Assembly (NCBI RefSeq): GCF_000687535.1
Contig: NZ_JHWC01000003.1
Location: 1 to 64,000 of the forward strand
Length of the DNA stretch: 64,000 nucleotides
Source of the DNA: Helicobacter rodentium ATCC 700285
Lineage (GTDB): Bacteria > Campylobacterota > Campylobacteria > Campylobacterales > Helicobacteraceae
Direction: 5' to 3'
This document shows, piece after piece, positions 7,922-16,577 of the stretch; positions within the stretch are counted from its first letter, which is position 1; the number at the start of each line of letters is the position of its first letter. A program made the position numbers and the translations under genes. The notes below the pieces were generated by a model, which was given only the letters and a program-made list of their open reading frames with translations, ran no database searches and had not been told where the DNA came from.

Positions 7922-8479
7922 CTAAATTTTCCTATACGGAGCTTGTCCGACTTCGTAGTAATTGTTACCCTCTGCGTCAATCGCGACAATAGCGGGGAAG
8001 TTTTCAATCGTAAGTCTAGCAACCGCTTCAGGTCCTAGCTCGGGATAGGCTAAAACCTCGTATTTTGTGATACATTTTGAAATCAGTGCCGCTGCGCCAC
8101 CCACAGCCACCATATACACCACGCCGTGTTTTACCATAGAATCTATGACTTCCTTGCTGCGATAGCCCTTGCCAATCATTCCGTGAATGCCTTGCTCAAT
8201 GATTGTCGGCGTGTATTTATCCATTCTCCCACTTGTCGTAGGTCCCGCTGAACCAATCGCATTGCCCGGTTTTGCGGGAGTGGGTCCTAGATAATAAATC
8301 GTCTCACCCTTTAAATCCACAGGGAGTTTTTCTCCACGCGCTAGAGCTTCTGTCAATGCTTTATGCGCCGCATCACGCGCACAGAGAATCGTCCCGCTAA
8401 TCAAAACGCTCTCCCCTGCTTTAAGACTTTTTGCTACTTCTTTGCTCAAAGGTGCAGTAATTTTTTTTGGTTCTGACAT
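7922..8479 (-). CDS. fumB: Fumarate hydratase class I, beta subunit
   Basis: The 185-residue protein is the C-terminal (beta) half of the oxygen-sensitive, 4Fe-4S class I fumarase, which interconverts fumarate and malate in the cytoplasm. KITAPLSKEVAKSLKAGE, SGTILCARDAAHKAL and TTSGRMDKYTPTIIEQGI are characteristic. A longer frame reaches 8500, but the ATG at 8479 is preceded by AAGGAGGGAAAA, so I use that. That ribosome site overlaps the alpha-subunit stop codon, and the two genes form a translationally linked pair. The upstream dcuB gene would supply or exchange the substrate. The symbol is a common one for the split beta subunit; usage varies. Confidence 0.93.
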   Translation of the reverse strand: MSEPKKITAPLSKEVAKSLKAGESVLISGTILCARDAAHKALTEALARGEKLPVDLKGETIYYLGPTPAKPGNAIGSAGPTTSGRMDKYTPTIIEQGIHGMIGKGYRSKEVIDSMVKHGVVYMVAVGGAAALISKCITKYEVLAYPELGPEAVARLTIENFPAIVAIDAEGNNYYEVGQAPYRKI

Positions 8480-8489
8480 TTTTCCCTCC

Positions 8490-9335
8490 TTATAGCTCAA
8501 TATCCGCGTGTCGCGCAGCGTGGCAGTTGATATTCACCGCGACAGGAAGCCCCGCAATGTGTGTAGGATACCATTCTACATTAACCTTAAACGCCGTAGT
8601 TGTCCCGCCTAGCCCTTGCGGTCCTACACCGGTGCTGTTTGCAATTTCTAGCAATTCCTCTTCAAGCTTTGCATAACGCGCATCGGGATTCTTAGAATCT
8701 ATTTCACGCACTGCGGCTTGTTTTGCTAGAAGTGCTGCTTTTTCCATTGTCCCGCCGATTCCAACGCCAATCACCATAGGAGGACAAGCATTTGGTCCTG
8801 CAAGTTTCACTGCTTCGGTAAATACTTTTTTCACGCCCTCAATGCCATCGGCTGGGACAAGCATTTTTAGAATGCTCTTATTCTCGCTACCAAAGCCTTT
8901 TGGGCAAACTTTTAAGTGCAATTTATCGCCCTTGATGATTCGCGTATGAATCACCGCAGGAGAATTGTTTGTCGTATTTTTGCGTTCATAGAGTGGCTCT
9001 TCTACGACAGACTTACGCAAATAACCCTCTGTGTAGCCCTTTTTGATTCCCTCATTAATCGCGTCCTCAAGGTAACCGCCCACGATATGCACTTCTTGTC
9101 CGATTTCTACAAACACCACGGTCATACCTGTATCTTGACAAATGGGCATCATATTGCTTTCTGCAATTTTGCCATTTTCAATCAGTGTATCTAGGATATT
9201 TTGCCCTAAAGTAGATTTCTCGCTTCCTTTTGCCGCACTAAAAGCGCGTTTAATATCTGGTGTTTGAATACAACACGCGTCAATGGCAAGTTTCGCAACA
9301 GCAGATTTAATATCTTCGTATTGCACTTCTCTCAT
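8490..9335 (-). CDS. fumA: Fumarate hydratase class I, alpha subunit
   Basis: The 281-residue protein is the N-terminal (alpha) half of class I fumarase, which carries the iron-sulfur cluster. Candidate cluster cysteines lie in PICQDTGMTVVF, KVCPKGFGSENKS and NINCHAARHAD. The full length and both ends match the split enzymes of anaerobes. The start ATG at 9335 has an excellent GAGGAGGAATT ribosome site. It is first in the fumA-fumB pair. In a microaerophile with DcuB nearby, the pair would serve the reductive and oxidative branches of the citric acid cycle. Confidence 0.94.
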   Translation of the reverse strand: MREVQYEDIKSAVAKLAIDACCIQTPDIKRAFSAAKGSEKSTLGQNILDTLIENGKIAESNMMPICQDTGMTVVFVEIGQEVHIVGGYLEDAINEGIKKGYTEGYLRKSVVEEPLYERKNTTNNSPAVIHTRIIKGDKLHLKVCPKGFGSENKSILKMLVPADGIEGVKKVFTEAVKLAGPNACPPMVIGVGIGGTMEKAALLAKQAAVREIDSKNPDARYAKLEEELLEIANSTGVGPQGLGGTTTAFKVNVEWYPTHIAGLPVAVNINCHAARHADIEL

Positions 9336-9784
9336 AATTCCTCCTCATAATCTCATAAAATGCTTAAGATTTTACTCTACTCTATGTAAAAAATACTTTA
9401 AAGAATTGGAATCTTAGAAGCTTTGATTATAATGCTTCAAGATTCCTCCACTTGGTAGTTGAGAGAGATTTGTTAGAATCTCGTGGTGTGCATTTGCGTA
9501 AGCAAATTCACCCGCTTTAGCGCAAATCATCTAGCACACCCACGACTCCTCCACCTTGTCATTGCGAACGCTAGTGAAGCAATCCATAATCCTGCAAATA
9601 AAAACTCTCACCTTGTCATTGTAAGGCAAAGCCGAAGCAATCTATAATCTCACAAAATTAAATTCGACAATGGAGTCTTTACAAGTGAGATTCTGCATTA
9701 TAGATTGCTTTGTCTCTCACTGCATTCGCTCCTTGCAATGACGAAGCGGTTAGTCTTTTGTCATTGCAAAACAATTAATAACAA
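9336..9784. other. Intergenic region with repeats and fumarase upstream sequences
   Basis: No gene is visible. The part next to fumA is AT-rich and probably holds its promoter. The rest is made of repeat copies, two direct (9558-9590, 9614-9650) and one inverted (9694-9742), plus a short hairpin-like AGATTTGTTAGAATCTCGTGG near 9465. Confidence 0.65.
9558..9742. repeat. Cluster of three CATTGCGAG-type repeat copies
   Basis: Copies at 9558-9590 (GTCATTGCGAACGC to GAAGCAATCCATAAT) and 9614-9650 (GTCATTGTAAGGCAAAGCCG to AGCAATCTATAATC) are direct. The copy at 9694-9742 is inverted and reads TATAGATTGCTTTGTCTCTC to CCTTGCAATGACG on the plus strand. Opposing copies could pair in RNA to form a long stem between fumA and dcuB. 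Confidence 0.75.
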
Positions 9785-11173
9785 CTATCCCAAATACCCC
9801 GCGAACATTGCGAAAATATATCCAAACACACAAGAGCTAAACACGCCAATCAATCCGGGCAAAATAAAGCTATGATTGATAACAAACTTACCAATATGCG
9901 TTGTGCCACTTCTATCAAACTGAATCGTAGCCAAGTCGCTTGGGTAAGTTGGCAAAATATAATACCCATAGCACGCAGGAGCAAAAGCCACGATGATTGC
10001 AGGATGCACACCAATTCCCAATGCTAAAGGCACAAATGCGGCAATCGCAGCGGCTTGTGAATTAACAAATTTTGAAATGAGCAAAAGCATAATCGCATAA
10101 GTCCAAGGATAATCTTGCACCACGCTTCCTAGAGCAGCTTTCATCATCGGAGTATGCACCGCAAACATTGTATCTGCCATCCAAGAGATTCCAAACACCG
10201 CAACAAGCGCAATCATACCAGAGCGAAAAATTTCATTTTTGCCAATTTTACCTGCATCTACTTTTGTGAAAATGAGCAAAGCAGAACCCGCAAGAAGCAT
10301 AAACATTTGAATCGTATCCACCATACTCATTGGCTTACTTACGCCTTTGACTTCAAAATGCGGACGCAACTCTGGAAACGCACCCAAAATCGCAACGATT
10401 GCGATTGCGCCTAAGAAAATCCACATTGCCGCCCATTGAACGCCCGGAAGTTTCACGCCAAGCAAGGTTTTAGAATCCCCATAAACATACTTTTTGAATT
10501 CCTCATCTTTTAATCTCTCTTGAAACTCCTCATCTTTATCCAAATCCTTGCCTCTAAACCAAGAAAAAATCCCAACAACCAAAACACCGCACAAAGTCGC
10601 TGGAATCGTGATTTTAAGCAAATCCACATAGCCATCAAATCCCGCTAAATGTGTTTTAGCATTGAGCAAAAACGCAGTGAGGGATACAACTGCCACAGAT
10701 ACCGGACTTGCAATAATTCCCATTTGAGAGGAGATAGAAGAGGCTGCCATTGGACGCTCGGGGCGGATTCCATTTTTGATTGCAATATCATAGATGATAG
10801 GCATCATTGTATAAACCACGTGCCCTGTTCCGCAAAGAATCGTCAAAAAGCAAGTTACAAAGGGGGCTAAAATCGTTAAGAATCGCGGATTTCTCCTTAG
10901 GATTCTTTCTGCGATTTGTAGCATTACATCTAAGCCACCACTTGCTTGTAAGGTCGCACTTGCGACAACCACCGCTAGAATCGTAAGCATAACAGAAACT
11001 GCGGGTTTACCGGGCTGCACGCCAAAACCAAAAGCCAAAACCAAAAGCCCAACGCCACCTAAAAGCCCGAGTGCGATTCCACCCTTTTTCGCTCCATAAA
11101 ACAAACAAATAAGAACAATAATTAGCTGAATGCTAAATTGCGTTCCTTCACTTAAGGACATTAGAAATTCCAT
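9785..11173 (-). CDS. dcuB: Anaerobic C4-dicarboxylate antiporter DcuB
   Basis: The 462-residue inner-membrane protein is hydrophobic throughout and carries Dcu-family signatures such as [52 protein letters not shown] and [18 protein letters not shown]. It exchanges external fumarate, malate or aspartate for succinate during fumarate respiration. The N-terminal text is closer to DcuB than to DcuA. The ATG at 11173 has an AAAGGTGGGAAT ribosome site and is preferred over the TTG at 11188. It points toward the fumarase genes, separated by a repeat-filled gap, so co-transcription is possible but not shown. Confidence 0.93.
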   Translation of the reverse strand: MEFLMSLSEGTQFSIQLIIVLICLFYGAKKGGIALGLLGGVGLLVLAFGFGVQPGKPAVSVMLTILAVVVASATLQASGGLDVMLQIAERILRRNPRFLTILAPFVTCFLTILCGTGHVVYTMMPIIYDIAIKNGIRPERPMAASSISSQMGIIASPVSVAVVSLTAFLLNAKTHLAGFDGYVDLLKITIPATLCGVLVVGIFSWFRGKDLDKDEEFQERLKDEEFKKYVYGDSKTLLGVKLPGVQWAAMWIFLGAIAIVAILGAFPELRPHFEVKGVSKPMSMVDTIQMFMLLAGSALLIFTKVDAGKIGKNEIFRSGMIALVAVFGISWMADTMFAVHTPMMKAALGSVVQDYPWTYAIMLLLISKFVNSQAAAIAAFVPLALGIGVHPAIIVAFAPACYGYYILPTYPSDLATIQFDRSGTTHIGKFVINHSFILPGLIGVFSSCVFGYIFAMFAGYLG

Positions 11174-11568
11174 ATTCCCACCTTTCAAGATAAATTAACG
11201 CAGAATTATATTACAAAAAGTAGCAAAAATTTACAAATATCATAAAAATTGTAAATTATTTTTAATAATTAAATATTTTTTAATAAATTAGTAAAAAAAT
11301 ATTTAAATTTTTGTATGTAATTCTATTGCGTCATTGCGAGGGCTTTGCCCGAAGCCTAAAATACGATGTTTAGAATCTATATGATTGGCACATATTGCTA
11401 AAGATAAAAATAAAAGCTAGAGCAAGGTTGTGGAGAAAAGTTAAAGCCAAATATTTCTGAATTTCGCTTTCAACTTTTGTGTAAATTATGCAGATTAAGC
11501 AGTAAATTTTAAACAACATTCCCATTTCTTTCTTGAAACTATTTTCTTAAGATTTATTGTAAAATACG
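11174..11568. other. Intergenic region between dcuB and hsdR
   Basis: No coding sequence is evident. The dcuB-proximal part is a run of A/T-rich sequence that should contain the dcuB promoter. A short repeat copy (CGTCATTGCGAGGGCTTTGC, 11330-11358) follows. Before hsdR there is TTGAAA at 11533 and TAAAAT at 11560, but the latter lies only a few bases before the annotated ATG. Confidence 0.6.
11330..11358 (+). repeat. Short CATTGCGAG-type repeat copy
   Basis: TCATTGCGAG is followed by GGCTTTGCCCGAAGCC, itself a small palindrome (GGCTT/AAGCC). It is truncated compared with other copies because the final AATCTATAA is missing. Confidence 0.6.
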
Positions 11569-12723
11569 ATGAGGCAAAGAGAAAAAGGACAAGGTTTGGA
11601 ACAAGATTTAAAGCCAGAGCAAAAGGCAAGAGAAGAGATTGATAAGCTTTTATCACTAGCGGGATTTGAGTTAAGAGATTTTAAGGATTGCGCTTTAGGG
11701 GATTCCACGCCCAATGTAACCCGCAATTTTGCCATAAAAGAATTTATCCTAGAAAATGGCACAAGGGCGGATTATTTGCTTTTTGTCGCAGGCAGAGCGT
11801 GTGGAGTGATAGAGGCGAAAAAATTTTCTTTGTCTCTAAGCGGGGCAGAAAATCAAGCCAAAAATTATGCTTATACTCTCCCTGCGCATATCCCCACTTT
11901 TCAAGATATGTTGCCCTTTGTTTATACGAGCAACGCAAGTGAGATTTATTTCACAGATTTACGCGAACCAAGCCCACGCGCAAGGAGGATTTTTGCCTTT
12001 CACACGCCAAAAGAGCTAATAGAAAAGCTTAACTCTCCTCATTCTTTGCGCGAGAGAATCCAACAAATCCCACCACTAAGCAGTCAGGATTCCAAAGCCT
12101 TATGGGCTTGTCAAAAAGAAGCCATAGAGGGCTTAGAAAAATCTTTGCAACAAAACAAACAAAGAGCCTTAATCCAAATGGCAACCGGTGCGGGCAAGAC
12201 CTTTACCGCTTGTAATTTTGCTTATCGCCTGCTAAGCATTGCAAAGGCAAAGCGCATTTTGTTTCTTGTGGATAGAAACAATCTTGGCAAACAGGCGAAA
12301 AAAGAATTTGATAATTTCAGCCCAAGCACAGACAAGCGACATTTTAGCGAGATTTATAATGTGGTGCATTTAGAGACAAATCACATTCCTAAAGAATCCA
12401 AAGTCGTGATTACGACAATTCAGCGGCTGTATTCTATTTTGCGTGGAGAGAGTAAGTTTGATAGTGCAGAGGAGGAACACTCCGCCTTTGAAAATGAGGA
12501 TAAAGAGACAAAAGAAGTTGCCTATAATCCCCGAATTGGCATTGATACCTTTGATTTTATCGTTATTGATGAATGCCACCGCAGCATTTATGGGCTGTGG
12601 CGACAGAAATCTTTAGAATTAAAACGCGCATTAGTGAGCAAGGAAGCATTATTGAAGCAAATGCAGAATTTCAAGTGCCATTCCGCGATAAAGACACGCG
12701 AAAAATCGACTATGAGAGCTTAG
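11569..12723 (+). CDS. Fragment: HsdR nuclease and first helicase half
   Basis: It includes the PD-(D/E)XK nuclease site (RADYLLF then VIEAKK, about residues 64-84), the Walker A motif MATGAGKTFTACNF and motif II VIDECHRSIYG. After LWRQ the frame runs into unrelated residues and stops at 12723. The ATG at 11569 has no ribosome site and sits immediately behind a possible -10 box (TAAAAT, 11560). A TTG at 11596, preceded by AAAAAGGACAAGG, is a good alternative start. Confidence 0.75.
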   Translation: MRQREKGQGLEQDLKPEQKAREEIDKLLSLAGFELRDFKDCALGDSTPNVTRNFAIKEFILENGTRADYLLFVAGRACGVIEAKKFSLSLSGAENQAKNYAYTLPAHIPTFQDMLPFVYTSNASEIYFTDLREPSPRARRIFAFHTPKELIEKLNSPHSLRERIQQIPPLSSQDSKALWACQKEAIEGLEKSLQQNKQRALIQMATGAGKTFTACNFAYRLLSIAKAKRILFLVDRNNLGKQAKKEFDNFSPSTDKRHFSEIYNVVHLETNHIPKESKVVITTIQRLYSILRGESKFDSAEEEHSAFENEDKETKEVAYNPRIGIDTFDFIVIDECHRSIYGLWRQKSLELKRALVSKEALLKQMQNFKCHSAIKTREKSTMRA

Positions 12724-14189
12724 AGGAGGATTTAGAATACTCCAAAGCAGATTTAGACCGCTCCGTGCTTGCTCCTAGCCAAATCCGCACGATTTTAGAG
12801 ACTTATAAAAACAAAGTCTTTGACCTACTTTTTCCCGAGCGTGAGCGCAGCTTCCTGCCTAAAACTTTGATTTTTGCCAAAGATGATAATCACGCAGAGG
12901 AAATCGTGCGTCTTGCGCGAGAAGTGTTTAATGCAGACAATGAGTTTGCACAAAAAATCACCTACAACATCGGCAATCAAAACCCACAAGAACTTATCAA
13001 CGCTTTTAGGCATTCCAAAAAGTTTAGAATCGCAGTTACGGTGGATATGATAGCCACAGGCACAGACATTAAACCCTTAGAAGTGCTGATTTTTATGCGT
13101 GATGTCAAATCGGCGAGTTATTATGCGCAAATGGTTGGGCGCGGGGTGCGTAGTATCCATAATGACGATTTAAGGGCAGTTACACCAAATGCAGATTCTA
13201 AAACGCGTTTTTATGTGATTGACGCGGTGGGCGTGAGTGAAAGCCAAAAGATTGATTCACGTCCCTTAGAGCGTAAGGAACACTTAAGTTTAAAAGAGCT
13301 TTTAGAGTGTGTGCGTGAGAGCTTGGAGACGAACGAGTATGACAGAGATATACTTTTAAGTCTTGCTTCAAGGCTTACGCGTTTAGAGTTAAGCTTAAGC
13401 AAGGAGGATAATGCACGTTTGCAAGAACTTAATTGCGGCAAAAGCCTTTGCGCACTTGCAAAAGAGATTTTAGAATTTGCGGATTCCTTACAAGCGTTAG
13501 AGAGGGCAGAGGTGGCGCACAATCCGCTAGAGATTTTCACAAACGATACATTTTGCAAATTGCTTTTAGAGTTGGCAAAAAAGAGCAAAATCTATATTGA
13601 TGAAATCTCGCAGGATTCTGTGCTTAGTGCAGAATTTGACACACAAAAGGCACAGAATCTCATCGCGCAATTTAATGAATTTATTTTGCAGCATAAAGAC
13701 GAAATTACCGCCCTAAGTATTCTCTACTCACAAAATTACAAAAACCGCCACCTAACTTATGAGGTGATTGCGGAGTTAGCGCACAAACTCAAGCAGGATT
13801 CTATGGATATTCCAAGCTTATGGAATGCGTATAAACTGCGTGATAAAGGCAAAGTGAGTAAGAATCCTAGCAAAAACCTAACCAACCTCATCTCCCTTGT
13901 GCGTTACGCACTCAAAATGGATACAGAGTTGCAAGATTTTGCGATTGGGGCGAATGCGCGTTATAATCTGTGGCGTGGGCGTTGTAAGAAAAAGGGCATT
14001 GCATTTAGCCCCGAGCAAGAGGAGTTTTTGGGGCTTATCAAAGAATACATTATCGCAAATGGCTATGCGAAAATCAAGGATATTCAAGAGATTTGCGCGG
14101 ACTTAGGCGGGATTTATAGAGCAAAAGCGATTTTTAAGGATTCTTTGCCTAGTCTTGTAGAGGAACTAAGCTTGGCATTGGTGGGATAG
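12573..14189 (+). CDS. Fragment: HsdR second helicase half and C-terminal region
   Basis: Authentic HsdR text starts near residue 14 (FRIKTRISEQGSIIEANAEF). The first dozen codons are out-of-frame sequence of the upstream half. TLIFAKDDNHAEEI, VTVDMIATGTDIKPLEVLIF and YYAQMVGRGVRSI are helicase motifs IV, V and VI. The C-terminal helical region that contacts the methyltransferase runs to the end at ALVG. Without motifs Ia-III on the same chain it cannot act as a translocase. Confidence 0.75.
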   Translation: MPPQHLWAVATEIFRIKTRISEQGSIIEANAEFQVPFRDKDTRKIDYESLEEDLEYSKADLDRSVLAPSQIRTILETYKNKVFDLLFPERERSFLPKTLIFAKDDNHAEEIVRLAREVFNADNEFAQKITYNIGNQNPQELINAFRHSKKFRIAVTVDMIATGTDIKPLEVLIFMRDVKSASYYAQMVGRGVRSIHNDDLRAVTPNADSKTRFYVIDAVGVSESQKIDSRPLERKEHLSLKELLECVRESLETNEYDRDILLSLASRLTRLELSLSKEDNARLQELNCGKSLCALAKEILEFADSLQALERAEVAHNPLEIFTNDTFCKLLLELAKKSKIYIDEISQDSVLSAEFDTQKAQNLIAQFNEFILQHKDEITALSILYSQNYKNRHLTYEVIAELAHKLKQDSMDIPSLWNAYKLRDKGKVSKNPSKNLTNLISLVRYALKMDTELQDFAIGANARYNLWRGRCKKKGIAFSPEQEEFLGLIKEYIIANGYAKIKDIQEICADLGGIYRAKAIFKDSLPSLVEELSLALVG

Positions 14190-14198
14190 GAGGAAAAA

Positions 14199-16577
14199 AT
14201 GATTAAAAAATTTTCAAAAATAAATTATGGTTCTTATCAAGATTTTTCTTGGAATAATTTGCAGGAATTTCAAAAATTAAATATTTTTTATGGGCGCAAT
14301 TATGCGGGTAAAACGACATTATCAAGGATTCTAAGGAGTTTCGAAGTTAAGAATCCACATAGTGATTATATGGATTCCACCTTTGAAATTGAAATGACTG
14401 ATAGTAACCCAACTAGTCTAACTCTAACTAAAGACAATATCACTGATAATAATTTAACAATTAGAGTGTATAACAAAGATTTTGTAAAGGAAAATCTAGG
14501 ATTCTTGATTGATGATAAAGCAGGGGATATTAAAGCTTTTGCTTCTGTTGTTGTAGGTGAGGAAAACAATAAAATTCAAGTTAAAATACAAGAATTACAA
14601 AACAAGCTTGGAAATGAGAAAGAGGATAAAGAAAATAATGTTTTTGTCAGTGGTTTATGTAAGGAATTACAGGATTTAAATAAAGAAAAAGCTGATACTT
14701 TAGATAAAATTAAAACAAAAAATCAAGATGGAGAGCTTAGCAAAAAAGCAAGTCAAATAAAATCAAATTCAAACTTTGCAATACAAGGAACTAATTATGA
14801 TATTAGAAATATTAGAAAAGATATTGAAACAATCAAAACACCAAATTCAAACTTCATTCTTGAATTCCACGAAAAACAAACCAAAGAATCTTTAATTAGC
14901 GATGAGATAAAGCAACCTTTAGGCTTCCCAATATCTTTTAATGCTAATCGTCTCTCAGAATTTGTTACAAAAAGTAGAATTTTAATAGAAACCAAAATCA
15001 CCCCGAAACAAGATATAGAAAACCAGCTTAGAAGTTGGCTTGATGAGGGTTTGAAGTTGCACGAACATTCAAAAGATACACAACAATGCAAATTTTGCAA
15101 TAATGCCCTTACTCAAGAGAGAATCCAATGGCTTTTAGAAAATGTTAAAGATGATAAAACAGACTCAATGAAGTCTAAAATAAACGCATATCTTGGAGAA
15201 ATAAAAGGTATGGAAAAAGATTCTAAAAAAGTCTTAGAAGAAGCGCAAAAAATTGAATCTCAAAGTTTTTATAAAAACTTACAAGGGGATTTTAATCAGT
15301 ATAAAGCCAAGTTAGAATCGGCGATAAGGAGTTATAACCATAGTAGTCTTTGGCAATTAAGGCAAAATTTAGAGGATAAATCAAAAGACATTTATAATCC
15401 AAATATTATTTTTCACGAGGTAACAGACTATTCCCAAGAGATTCAACAAATTCTAAATTCTATCAAAGATTTATGCACCCAAAATAACGAACGAACAAAA
15501 ACCCTAGAGCAAGACCAAGAAAACGCTAGAAAAGCATTAAGGTTAGATGAAGTAGCAAGATTTATAAATAATATAAATTATTTTAAAGTGCAAGAGGAAA
15601 TTAAAGAGCTAGAAAATACCCTAGAAAGCAAAGACAAAGAGATAAAAGATAAAGAACAAGAGATAGAAAAAATAAAAAAAGAAATTCAAAAACTGCAAGA
15701 TTCTTTAAGCGATGAAAAAGCAGGGGCGGATAAAGCAAACAAATATCTCAAATCTTTCTTTGGAAACAATCAGCTTGAATTTAAATCTATCCCCGAGAAA
15801 AAGGGCGAGTTTAAAATTCACAGAAACAATGAAGTGGCAAAAAACTTAAGCGAGGGGGAATGCAGCCTTTTAGCCTTTTGTTATTTTGTAGCCAAATTAC
15901 AAGATAAGGATACTAAAGACAAAAAGCCTATTATTTGGATAGATGACCCTATTTGCAGTTTAGATAACAATCATATCTTTTTCATTTTTTCTTTGATTGA
16001 AAGTCAAATTGCAAAGCCTAAAAACTACACTCAACTTTTTATCTCTACACATAATTTAGACTTTTTGCGATATTTAAAGAGCCTCACAGGTTTTCAATGG
16101 CGTGATAATAAAAAAACACCAATGTTTTTAATAGAAAAGCAACAATCAAGCACAATCAAGAACTTACCACCCTATATGCAGAAATATATCACAGAATTTA
16201 ATTATCTTTTTGAGCAGATTTATAAATGTTCCAATGAACAAGATAATGCAATAGAAACTTTTTATAATGTGGCAAATAATATAAGAAAATTTTTAGAATC
16301 TTATTTATTTTTTAAATATCCTAATGTTGATAGTTTAATGAGCAAATATGAGAAATTTTTTAAAGATAATCAAGAGGCAGTTTTTATTAATCGCATTATT
16401 AATGAGTTTTCGCATTTAGAAGAGAATCCAGAAAGAGCGAATGAACCTTTAGACTTATTAGAAATCCAAAAAGTCTCAAAGATAGTTATAGAAACAATTA
16501 AACAAAAAGACAAAGAACAATTTAATGCACTTTTAGAAAGCATAGGCAAAGGTGAGGATATAAATAATGACAAATAA
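14199..16577 (+). CDS. rloC: RloC-like anticodon nuclease (ABC ATPase with zinc hook)
   Basis: The 792-residue protein has Walker A GRNYAGKTTLSRIL (about 32-45), a long coiled coil containing a CxxC zinc hook (CKFC, about 297-300), ABC signature LSEGECS (about 550), Walker B/D-loop IIWIDDPICSLD (about 580) and H-loop STHNLDF. The C-terminus carries IRKFLES, with Arg696 and Glu700, and a histidine in EFSHLEE (His739). This Arg-x3-Glu...His set matches the catalytic triad known for the PrrC/RloC anticodon nucleases, which cut tRNA in the anticodon loop. Its location inside a type I restriction locus is where rloC (R-linked ORF) is found in Campylobacter. The frame is intact and its stop overlaps the hsdS start by 11 bases. 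RloC of other bacteria is controlled by DNA damage; regulation here is unknown. Confidence 0.85.
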   Translation: MIKKFSKINYGSYQDFSWNNLQEFQKLNIFYGRNYAGKTTLSRILRSFEVKNPHSDYMDSTFEIEMTDSNPTSLTLTKDNITDNNLTIRVYNKDFVKENLGFLIDDKAGDIKAFASVVVGEENNKIQVKIQELQNKLGNEKEDKENNVFVSGLCKELQDLNKEKADTLDKIKTKNQDGELSKKASQIKSNSNFAIQGTNYDIRNIRKDIETIKTPNSNFILEFHEKQTKESLISDEIKQPLGFPISFNANRLSEFVTKSRILIETKITPKQDIENQLRSWLDEGLKLHEHSKDTQQCKFCNNALTQERIQWLLENVKDDKTDSMKSKINAYLGEIKGMEKDSKKVLEEAQKIESQSFYKNLQGDFNQYKAKLESAIRSYNHSSLWQLRQNLEDKSKDIYNPNIIFHEVTDYSQEIQQILNSIKDLCTQNNERTKTLEQDQENARKALRLDEVARFINNINYFKVQEEIKELENTLESKDKEIKDKEQEIEKIKKEIQKLQDSLSDEKAGADKANKYLKSFFGNNQLEFKSIPEKKGEFKIHRNNEVAKNLSEGECSLLAFCYFVAKLQDKDTKDKKPIIWIDDPICSLDNNHIFFIFSLIESQIAKPKNYTQLFISTHNLDFLRYLKSLTGFQWRDNKKTPMFLIEKQQSSTIKNLPPYMQKYITEFNYLFEQIYKCSNEQDNAIETFYNVANNIRKFLESYLFFKYPNVDSLMSKYEKFFKDNQEAVFINRIINEFSHLEENPERANEPLDLLEIQKVSKIVIETIKQKDKEQFNALLESIGKGEDINNDK

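Larger units (their letters stand above)
11569..14189 (+). pseudogene. hsdR: Type I restriction enzyme R subunit, internal deletion and frame break
   Basis: Two overlapping frames together make most of an HsdR protein. The N-terminal part runs to DECHRSIYGLWRQ (helicase motif II) and the second resumes at FRIKTRISEQGS. In relatives these are separated by a segment that includes the LTATP motif III and the region after it. I estimate roughly 40-60 residues are missing, in a length not divisible by three. The nuclease, Walker A, motif II and motifs V-VI are otherwise recognisable. Loss of motif III should abolish translocation and cutting. The gene is first in the order hsdR-rloC-hsdS-hsdM, with 9 bases between its stop and rloC. 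Confidence 0.82.

Noticed and set aside
8467-9194. Plus-strand ORFs overlapping the fumarase genes
   Set aside because: Both fumarase subunits are strongly conserved on the other strand; these frames carry no motif.
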